Source: an uncultured Lachnoanaerobaculum sp. (GTDB lineage: Bacteria > Bacillota > Clostridia > Lachnospirales > Lachnospiraceae). From it: a stretch of 5,640 nucleotides of DNA. The notes under the pieces are model-generated. The model was not told the origin of the DNA. It saw only the letters and a list, made by a program, of their open reading frames with translations, and made no database searches. Shown in pieces: positions 1 to 4,557 of this stretch (its first letter is position 1; each line of letters starts with the position of its first letter). Where the stretch lies: assembly GCA_916720285.1 (NCBI GenBank), contig CAKAQP010000154.1, positions 1 to 5,640 of the forward strand. The letters run 5' to 3'. Position numbers and translations under genes: made by a program.

Positions 1-969
1 TCCTGTTGCCATCAATGAATAAGGAACAAGTCTGTCTGCAAGTCTGTTTGCCATATTTTCTGTATTTGATTTAAGCTTTTCGCTTTCCTCAATCATAGAT
101 ACGATCTTATCATATCTGCTCTGTCCTGTAGTTGCGGCTACCTTTAAAAGACATTCACCCTCTTCAACAACAGTTCCGGCATATACTCTGGATCCAGTTC
201 TCTTTTCTACAGGTACCGACTCACCTGTAAGAGATGCCTGGTTTAACATAGCCTCTCCGCTTACCATCTCTCCGTCAACAGGTACTATATTTCCTGTATG
301 TACTCTGATGGTATCACCTGACTGAATCTGTGAAATAGGTACTGAAACCTCACCGTCATCTGTTACAAGCCATACTTTGTCTACATTTAATGACATGCTT
401 CTTGCAAGGTCGTCTACAGACTTCTTATGTGTCCAGTCCTCAAGCTCATTACCTACACTAAGTAAAAGCATAAGTGAACCTGCTGTTGAGAAATTACCCT
501 GTGCAATAGATATTCCTATTGAAAGTGCATCAAGCAAATCAACCTCAAATTTTAACTTGAACAGACATTTAAGTCCTTTATAAATATATGGAACAGACTT
601 AACAATTGTATAAATATTGTTGATGATGTTTGGGAAGAACATATTTCTCACACCTGTAAACATGAGCATTCCCACCATCTTCTCCTGAAAATCTCTTGTA
701 ATCTGTCTGCCTGAAGTACTTGGCATACTCTCAAGTAAGGCAGTATTATTATAATCAAATTTTTTAAGTTTATTTATAACTGCGTCTCTTTTATTATCCT
801 TATAATAAATAGCAACATCGCAGGTTCTTTCATATACAACGGCTTTTCTGATAAATTCAAAGCCTTCCAAATAATATTGAAGCATATCCGCTTCTTTTAC
901 CGACATTCTTTTTTGAGCCATGCGCACACGCATTCTTCTGTTTGACTCGTGTAAAATTTTACAATTCAC
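1..969 (-). CDS. Heavy-metal (P1B-type) P-type ATPase, N-terminal part; gene runs off the left edge
   Basis: The 323 visible codons are open to the window edge. Residues 5-73 look like a degenerate heavy-metal-associated domain: a basic His/Arg motif (HESNRRMRVRM, 7-17) replaces the usual CxxC. Residues 98-175 carry the first membrane segments, including LLDALSIGISIAQG at 145-158. The actuator domain follows, with GDTIRVHTGNIVPVDGE at 218-234 and the diagnostic TGES dephosphorylation motif at 248-251, then IVSMIEESEKLKS at 289-301. The DKTGT phosphorylation site and metal-binding membrane helix would lie beyond the edge, so the substrate cannot be read. GTG at 969 is chosen because AGAGGG sits 7 nt upstream and because it keeps the whole basic motif; ATG codons at residues 13 and 17 would cut into it. 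The gene is downstream of the small membrane protein at 1056-1322 and probably in its operon. It resembles CtpC-like and FezB (P1B-6) ATPases. The family is certain; iron as cargo is inference. Confidence 0.93.
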   Translation of the reverse strand, partial: MNCKILHESNRRMRVRMAQKRMSVKEADMLQYYLEGFEFIRKAVVYERTCDVAIYYKDNKRDAVINKLKKFDYNNTALLESMPSTSGRQITRDFQEKMVGMLMFTGVRNMFFPNIINNIYTIVKSVPYIYKGLKCLFKLKFEVDLLDALSIGISIAQGNFSTAGSLMLLLSVGNELEDWTHKKSVDDLARSMSLNVDKVWLVTDDGEVSVPISQIQSGDTIRVHTGNIVPVDGEMVSGEAMLNQASLTGESVPVEKRTGSRVYAGTVVEEGECLLKVAATTGQSRYDKIVSMIEESEKLKSNTENMANRLADRLVPYSLMATG

Positions 970-998
970 TTTTTATCCCTCTACATCTTTTTATAACT

Positions 999-1023
999 TA
1001 AGGAAGAGTCAGACTCTTCCTTA
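999..1023 (-). other. Intercistronic hairpin between the small membrane protein and the ATPase
   Basis: AAGGAAGAGTC, one central base, then GACTCTTCCTT, with one further outer A-T pair, gives a 12-bp perfect inverted repeat. As RNA the innermost pairs would open to make the loop. Neither strand has a proper run of T after it (the leftward transcript continues AAGTTATAAAAAG), so it is not a canonical intrinsic terminator. It may be an mRNA-stabilising or processing element, or a weak attenuator, that leaves more message for the upstream small protein than for the ATPase. The function is inferred; the repeat is directly visible. Confidence 0.7.
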
Positions 1024-1055
1024 TACTAAAAACTTTATATTACTGATAAGAGAAA

Positions 1056-1322
1056 TTACTCTTCGATGTTTCCTTCAGCTTCCTTTGCTGCACGCTCCTC
1101 ATTGATATCCTTAGCTTCTGCTAAAATATCACTTGCATTCTCCTGTACACATGAAACTGTATCCATTACACACTCCTTCATACGAAGTACTGCTGCTGTT
1201 CCCTGTGCATATGCCTTCTTTGCATCCTTGCTTGAAAGCAACTTAATTCCTGCTGTACCGAAAAGTGTACCTGCTGCAAATAAACCGAACTTCTTCCATC
1301 CAAAACCGTTAAGTAAAAACAT
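1056..1322 (-). CDS. Small single-span membrane protein, DUF6110-like, partner of the P-type ATPase
   Basis: This 88-residue protein has a short N-terminal stretch ending in WKK (9-11), then one glycine/alanine-rich hydrophobic segment at 12-29 with Gly18, Gly22 and Gly25. That is a GxxxG/GxxG pattern favouring tight helix packing. A polar helical tail follows (32-88), rich in Ala, Glu and Lys. The tail contains two cysteines, C51 and C58, one helical turn pair apart, and ends in acidic residues. The start is clear: AAGGAGG lies 5 nt before the ATG. It leads a leftward operon with the P-type ATPase 86 nt downstream. I recognise the type as the small proteins (DUF6110-like) commonly found beside such ATPases in Clostridia; that match is from memory and not computed. 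A role as scaffold or partner of the ATPase, for instance FezA-like in a ferrosome, is inference. Confidence 0.85.
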   Translation of the reverse strand: MFLLNGFGWKKFGLFAAGTLFGTAGIKLLSSKDAKKAYAQGTAAVLRMKECVMDTVSCVQENASDILAEAKDINEERAAKEAEGNIEE

Positions 1323-1336
1323 ATTAACCTCCTTAA

Positions 1337-1352
1337 GTTAGCGTTAACTAAT
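1337..1352. promoter_or_regulatory. Putative metalloregulator operator 1 (TTAG-N6-CTAA), at the start of the leftward operon
   Basis: TTAGCGTTAACTAA at 1338-1351 fits the same TTAG-N6-CTAA pattern as two other sites in this intergenic region. It lies right after the -10 box of the proximal leftward promoter, at about +1 to +16 of that transcript, and before the ribosome binding site of the 88-residue protein. A repressor bound here would block transcription of the ATPase operon. A DtxR/Fur-type iron or manganese regulator is inferred from the genes on either side. Confidence 0.5.
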
Positions 1353-1359
1353 TTTAACA

Positions 1360-1388
1360 ATTATATTTTATAAAATTTATTACGGTAA
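1360..1388 (-). promoter_or_regulatory. Candidate proximal promoter of the ATPase operon
   Basis: On the minus strand a perfect TATAAT (1360-1365) lies 17 bp downstream of a weak -35 TTACCG (1383-1388). Predicted transcription start is near 1353, giving an untranslated leader of about 30 nt that begins inside operator 1. The -10 box and operator placement argue for it; the poor -35 argues against. Confidence 0.4.
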
Positions 1389-1391
1389 TAA
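1377..1391. repeat. 15-bp perfect palindrome TTATTAC-G-GTAATAA
   Basis: Seven-base arms surround one central G. It overlaps the -35 box of the proximal leftward promoter and the start region of the distal one, a position where a regulator could act. Its sequence differs from the TTAG-N6-CTAA sites. In such AT-rich DNA a chance palindrome of this size is possible. Confidence 0.4.
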
Positions 1392-1418
1392 TATATCATA
1401 AACTTAAATTCTTGTAAA
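1390..1418 (-). promoter_or_regulatory. Candidate distal promoter of the ATPase operon
   Basis: On the minus strand, TTTACA (1413-1418; five of six consensus bases) and TATATT (1390-1395; five of six) are separated by exactly 17 bp. This is the best sigma-A-type match in the intergenic region. The transcript would start near 1383 and have a leader of about 60 nt that contains operator 1, so a repressor there would act as a roadblock. Confidence 0.55.
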
Positions 1419-1482
1419 TAGAAAATTTGCTCCAAAATAGGACTTTTACTTGTGAATATTGTATTTTTTTAAGTACTTTTTA

Positions 1483-1498
1483 GTTAGTTTTTGCTAAT
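1483..1498. promoter_or_regulatory. Putative metalloregulator operator 2 (TTAG-N6-CTAA)
   Basis: TTAGTTTTTGCTAA at 1484-1497 has the conserved half-sites TTAG and CTAA with the same 6-bp spacing as operators 1 and 3. It lies midway between the two divergent operons, about 65 bp upstream of the leftward -35 and about 60 bp upstream of operator 3. It could serve cooperative binding or looping. This is the weakest site judged by inner symmetry. Confidence 0.4.
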
Positions 1499-1545
1499 AT
1501 TCGGTAAATTCAGTAAGTAAACTCTAACTTTTCCTTAAAAAAATC

Positions 1546-1581
1546 TTGCATTTAATGTTAGCATATGCTAACCTATAGAAT
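1546..1581 (+). promoter_or_regulatory. Tentative feo operon promoter region
   Basis: TATAGAAT at 1574-1581 contains TAGAAT (1576-1581), a good -10 box. TTGCAT at 1546-1551 looks like a -35 but is 24 bp from it, too far. TTAATG (1552-1557) is at 18 bp but matches poorly. Either way the palindromic operator 3 would fill the spacer, so binding would exclude RNA polymerase. The exact boxes are uncertain. Confidence 0.35.
1557..1572. promoter_or_regulatory. Putative metalloregulator operator 3: perfect 16-bp palindrome before feo
   Basis: GTTAGCATATGCTAAC is a perfect inverted repeat of two 8-bp halves and contains TTAG-N6-CTAA at 1558-1571. It lies 42 bp before the first feo gene, overlapping the predicted promoter spacer, the usual place for an iron-responsive repressor site. 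The GTTAG/CTAAC half-sites recall DtxR/IdeR-family boxes, but the spacing differs from the classical DtxR box. Which regulator binds is unknown; the regulator gene is not in the window. Confidence 0.65.
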
Positions 1582-1613
1582 GTATTTGACATGTTTCATG
1601 AAAAGGAGGAGTT

Positions 1614-1826
1614 ATGATGCCATTACTTATGGCTAACTTAGGTGAAGAATACACAATAAAGCAAATCGGAGGTCGTGAAAAAGATAAGACTTTTTTAGCA
1701 ACCCTTGGCTTTGTTGTTGACGGCAAAATCACTGTTGTCAATGCTATGGCAGGAAACTTGATAGTTAATATCAAGGATTCAAGAGTAGCAATCAGCAAGG
1801 AATTGGCCTCAAAAATAATGATCTAA
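1614..1826 (+). CDS. FeoA-like protein (divergent first copy), ferrous iron transport accessory
   Basis: This 70-residue protein has the shape of a FeoA SH3-like beta-barrel: MANLGEEYTIKQIGGREKDK, FLATLGFVVDGKITVV, GNLIVNIKDSRVAISKELA. The FLATLGF segment takes the place of the usual (K)RRLxxMG motif, and GNLIVNIKDSRVAIS corresponds to the final strands. FeoA proteins are small cytosolic partners of the FeoB transporter. Two adjacent ATG codons compete for the start: 1614 is 4 nt and 1617 is 7 nt from GGAGG (1605-1609), so the start at 1617 (69 residues) may be used as much or more. It is the first gene of the feo operon, directly after the palindromic operator. It is clearly different in sequence from the second FeoA, so it is not a recent duplicate. 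FeoA domain assignment is by pattern and fairly safe; its separate role is unknown. Confidence 0.85.
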   Translation: MMPLLMANLGEEYTIKQIGGREKDKTFLATLGFVVDGKITVVNAMAGNLIVNIKDSRVAISKELASKIMI

Positions 1827-1877
1827 GTTGCCTGACAATTTTAGGTAGTAGAGTGTAAGCAGCTTATTTACATTCGC

Positions 1878-1894
1878 CAATGGAATTTCCATTG
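1878..1894 (+). other. Small hairpin between the two feoA genes
   Basis: CAATGGAA-T-TTCCATTG is a perfect 17-bp palindrome followed by TATGTTTTC. In RNA it would give about 7 bp with a 3-nt loop. The stem is AT-rich and the T run is short, so at most it is a weak attenuator or an RNA processing site in the 113-nt gap between the two feoA genes. That gap is much longer than the 9-nt gap between the second feoA and feoB. Confidence 0.45.
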
Positions 1895-1939
1895 TATGTT
1901 TTCAGAAATCACTTATTATAATGCGGAAAGGAGAATAGA

Positions 1940-2164
1940 ATGGATACTTTAAGAGATGTAAAAATCGGTGAGACTGTTACTGTTGCCAGAGTTCATGGCG
2001 AAGGTCCTGTAAAAAGAAGAATCATGGATATGGGTGTAACAAAGGGTACAACTATTCATGTACGTAAGGTAGCGCCTCTTGGTGACCCTATTGAGGTTAC
2101 TGTTAGAGGATACGAGCTTTCTATCAGAAAAGCAGATGCGGAAAATATTGAAATAAAAAGATAA
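1940..2164 (+). CDS. feoA: FeoA, ferrous iron transport accessory protein
   Basis: This is a 74-residue classical FeoA. It opens with TLRDVKIGETVTVARV, followed by the signature VKRRIMDMGVTKGTTIHV (residues 24-41), APLGDPIEVTVRGYELSIR (45-63) and a short closing strand. FeoA is a cytosolic SH3-fold protein that works with FeoB in Fe(II) uptake, possibly by touching its G domain. AAAGGAG sits 6 nt before the ATG. The stop codon TAA overlaps the Shine-Dalgarno of feoB (TAAGGAG) and the genes are 9 nt apart, so translation of the two is very likely coupled. Full family length, no oddities. Confidence 0.96.
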   Translation: MDTLRDVKIGETVTVARVHGEGPVKRRIMDMGVTKGTTIHVRKVAPLGDPIEVTVRGYELSIRKADAENIEIKR

Positions 2165-2173
2165 GGAGCTAAT

Positions 2174-4306
2174 ATGGCAATCAGAATTGCGCTTACCGGA
2201 AACCCAAATACCGGTAAAACTACTTTATTTAATGCCTTGACAGGTTCAAACCAGACAGTTGGAAACTGGCCCGGTGTTACAGTTGAAAAGAAGGAAGGAA
2301 AACTTAAAGGACATACAGATGTTATTATTACAGACCTTCCGGGTGTTTATTCCCTCTCTCCATATACATTGGAGGAAGTTGTAGCAAGAAACTATGTTCT
2401 CAATGAAAAGCCTGATGCGATACTTAATATCATCGACGGTACAAACCTTGAGAGAAACTTATATCTTACTTCACAGGTTACAGAGTTAGGTGTCCCTGTT
2501 GTTATCGCTGTAAACATGCTCGATGTACTTGAAAAGAGCGGAAACAAGCTTGACCTTGATAAAATGAGTGAAAAACTTGGATGTCCTGTTGTGGAAATAT
2601 CCGCACTTAAGGGTACAGGTGTTATGGAGGCTGCAGAAAAGGCTATCGAGATAGCAAAGAGCCACACCCTTCCAAAAGAAAAACATGAGTTTGATAAGAA
2701 TGTAGAGGATGCTATCAAGGATATCATTGCTCTTCTTCCAAGCAGCGTACCCGAGCTTCAAAGAAGATGGTACGGTGTTAAGTTGTTCCAAAGAGATGAC
2801 AAGGCTATGGAGCAGTTAAATCTTTCAGACAGCACATTGGCTGAAATTGAAAAGATTATAACAAAATGTGAAGATACTATGGATGATGAAGCTGAAAGTA
2901 TTATCACATCTGAGAGATACAATTATATCTCAACAGTTATTGCAAGTTTTTATAAGGTTAAGAATAAAGACTATGTAAGTATTTCAGATAAGATCGATAA
3001 GATAGTTACAAACAGAATTTTGGGTCTTCCGATATTCGCGGCTATCATGTTTGTCGTTTATTATATTTCAATTACCACTGTAGGTACATCAATGACCGAC
3101 TGGGTAAATGATGTTTTGTTTGCAGAAATTATTCAGCCGGGTGTTCAAGGTTTCCTTGAATCTGCCGGTGTTGCCGAGTGGCTTGTAGGTCTTATTGTGA
3201 ACGGTATTATTGCCGGTGTAGGTGCCGTACTCGGATTCCTTCCTCAGATGCTTACACTCTTCTTCTTCCTCGCTTTCTTAGAGGGCTGTGGATATATGGC
3301 GAGAATTGCATTCGTTATGGACAGAGTATTCAGAAAATTCGGACTTTCAGGAAAGAGCTTTATTCCAATCCTTATAGGTACAGGTTGCGGTGTTCCGGGA
3401 ATTATGGCTTCAAGAACTATTGAGAGTGAGCATGACAGAAGAATGACGGTTATTACAACCACATTTATTCCATGTTCTGCAAAGCTTCCTGTTATAGCAC
3501 TTATATCAGGTGCATTGTTTGATAATGCCGCGTGGGTTGCTTCATCAGCTTACTTTGTAGGTATTGCCGCTATTGTCGTCTCAGGTATCATGCTTAAGAA
3601 GACCAAGCTGTTTTCAGGCGATCCTTCACCGTTCGTTATAGAGCTTCCTGCATATCACCTTCCTACAGCAGGTTCAATCCTCAGATCAATGGCTGAAAGA
3701 GGTTGGAGCTTCATAAAAAAGGCAGGTACAGTTATTACACTTGCAACTATCCTTATATGGTTCCTCAGCTATTTCGGATTTGTAGACGGTTCATTTACAT
3801 ATCTTGCTGAAGATCAGATGGATTTATCGCTACTTGCAAATATCGGAAACACATTTGCTTGGATTTTTGCTCCTCTCGGATGGGGTACATGGAAGCCTGC
3901 AGTTGCAGCTATCACAGGACTTATGGCAAAAGAGAATGTCGTAGGTACATTCGGTATTCTATACCATGTATCTGATGTCAATGCCGACACAGGTGAGGGT
4001 ATCTGGCAGCTTTTACGTGCCGACTACACACCTATCTCAGCATATTCATACCTCGTATTTAACCTTCTTTGTGCTCCTTGCGTTGCAGCTATGGGTGCTA
4101 TCAAAAGAGAGATGAGCAGTGTAAAATGGTTCTGGACTGCTGTAGGATATCAATGTGGATTTGCATATATAGTCGCAATGATTATATATCAGGTAGGTTC
4201 ACTTATCCTTACAGGTAAGTTCGGTGTCGGTACAATATTCGGATTTATCGGAATCGTAGCTATTATTTACGGTCTTGTACGCAAGCCTTATGAAGAAAAA
4301 AAATAA
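2174..4306 (+). CDS. feoB: FeoB, ferrous iron transporter with N-terminal G domain
   Basis: FeoB is the main bacterial Fe(II) importer of anaerobes, a membrane protein with a cytosolic GTPase domain. All G motifs are intact: G1 GNPNTGKT (9-16), G2 Thr36 in NWPGVT, G3 DLPG (54-57), G4 NMLD (114-117) and G5 SALKGTG (143-149). Asn12 in the P-loop matches the residue tied to potassium activation in Streptococcus thermophilus FeoB. A helical linker spans about 150-275, and the membrane domain begins near residue 282. Gate motifs are present: GYMARIAFVMDR followed by SGKSFIP, GCGVPGIMASRT (404-415), IPCSAKLP (432-439), and CAPCVAAMGAIKRE (633-646). Cys405, Cys434, Cys633 and Cys636 are candidate iron-path residues. 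The gate has GCGVPGIM where GCNVPAIM is common. The protein ends after the last helix with a short basic/acidic tail, without a fused FeoC-type domain. The start is set by GGAG 5 nt upstream. Function assignment is firm. Confidence 0.99.
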   Translation: MAIRIALTGNPNTGKTTLFNALTGSNQTVGNWPGVTVEKKEGKLKGHTDVIITDLPGVYSLSPYTLEEVVARNYVLNEKPDAILNIIDGTNLERNLYLTSQVTELGVPVVIAVNMLDVLEKSGNKLDLDKMSEKLGCPVVEISALKGTGVMEAAEKAIEIAKSHTLPKEKHEFDKNVEDAIKDIIALLPSSVPELQRRWYGVKLFQRDDKAMEQLNLSDSTLAEIEKIITKCEDTMDDEAESIITSERYNYISTVIASFYKVKNKDYVSISDKIDKIVTNRILGLPIFAAIMFVVYYISITTVGTSMTDWVNDVLFAEIIQPGVQGFLESAGVAEWLVGLIVNGIIAGVGAVLGFLPQMLTLFFFLAFLEGCGYMARIAFVMDRVFRKFGLSGKSFIPILIGTGCGVPGIMASRTIESEHDRRMTVITTTFIPCSAKLPVIALISGALFDNAAWVASSAYFVGIAAIVVSGIMLKKTKLFSGDPSPFVIELPAYHLPTAGSILRSMAERGWSFIKKAGTVITLATILIWFLSYFGFVDGSFTYLAEDQMDLSLLANIGNTFAWIFAPLGWGTWKPAVAAITGLMAKENVVGTFGILYHVSDVNADTGEGIWQLLRADYTPISAYSYLVFNLLCAPCVAAMGAIKREMSSVKWFWTAVGYQCGFAYIVAMIIYQVGSLILTGKFGVGTIFGFIGIVAIIYGLVRKPYEEKK

Positions 4307-4347
4307 AGCTTACGCATAAACCGTTTCATTAAAGAAAGGAGATCATT

Positions 4348-4488
4348 ATGGCAGCAACAGTTATTATTTCAGCTGTGTTGGTCGGTGTAGTGGGTCTTAT
4401 TGTAAGATCTATTTATAAAGATAAGAAAAACGGGAAGTCCTCTTGTGGTGGAGGATGTGGCGGTTGCTCAGGCAGCTGTCATACCTGA
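4348..4488 (+). CDS. FeoB-associated Cys-rich membrane peptide
   Basis: This 46-residue protein is too short for many gene finders but well supported. AAAGGAG lies 6 nt before the ATG. Residues 3-19 form a hydrophobic helix (ATVIISAVLVGVVGLIV), followed by a basic stretch (RSIYKDKKNGK, 20-30) that would face the cytosol by the positive-inside rule. The Gly/Cys tail has cysteines at 33, 37, 40 and 44 (CxxxCxxCxxxC). This is the pattern of the FeoB-associated Cys-rich membrane protein family found just after feoB in Firmicutes. It starts 41 nt after feoB and is the last gene before the terminator, so it is part of the feo operon. The cysteines may handle Fe(II) at the cytosolic mouth of FeoB, a role comparable to FeoC; that is inference. 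Confidence 0.9.
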   Translation: MAATVIISAVLVGVVGLIVRSIYKDKKNGKSSCGGGCGGCSGSCHT

Positions 4489-4516
4489 TTCTTTATTCAA
4501 ATATTTGAGTCCAATT

Positions 4517-4557
4517 AAAAGAAAGAGCCCCGGCATTTGCTAGGGCTTTTCTTTTTT
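4517..4557. terminator. Bidirectional intrinsic terminator between feo operon and the convergent GTPase-nuclease gene
   Basis: The left arm AAAAGAAAGAGCCC (4517-4530) pairs with the right arm GGGCTTTTCTTTTT (4543-4556), with one mismatch and two G-T pairs, around a 12-nt loop. The rightward transcript ends in CTTTTTT and the leftward one in CTTTCTTTTAATT, so both strands can terminate. The right arm is also the last codons of the minus-strand gene, whose stop codon (4540-4542) lies in the loop. Confidence 0.88.

Noticed and set aside
377..583. Plus-strand open frame opposite the P-type ATPase
   Set aside because: It lies antisense to a strongly conserved ATPase frame, has no ribosome binding site, and has a composition typical of a reverse-complement shadow.
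1066..1341. Plus-strand 91-codon frame over the small membrane protein gene
   Set aside because: The opposite frame has a perfect AAGGAGG and a sensible membrane protein; this one has neither a ribosome binding site nor a family pattern.
1178..1360. Minus-strand 60-codon frame overlapping the start of the small membrane protein
   Set aside because: It is out of frame with the well-supported gene and its start lies upstream of that gene's ribosome binding site without one of its own.
1586..1591. TTGACA as a consensus -35 box before feo
   Set aside because: A matching -10 would fall on the ribosome binding site and start codon of the first feo gene, leaving no room for a leader.
1917..1922. 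Perfect TATAAT before the second feoA as an internal promoter
   Set aside because: No acceptable -35 box is found at 16-19 bp, and the transcript would start only about 10 nt before the ATG, inside the ribosome binding site. It remains possible but is not supported.
2392..2791. Two minus-strand frames inside feoB
   Set aside because: Both are antisense shadows of the FeoB G domain and linker, with no start signals.
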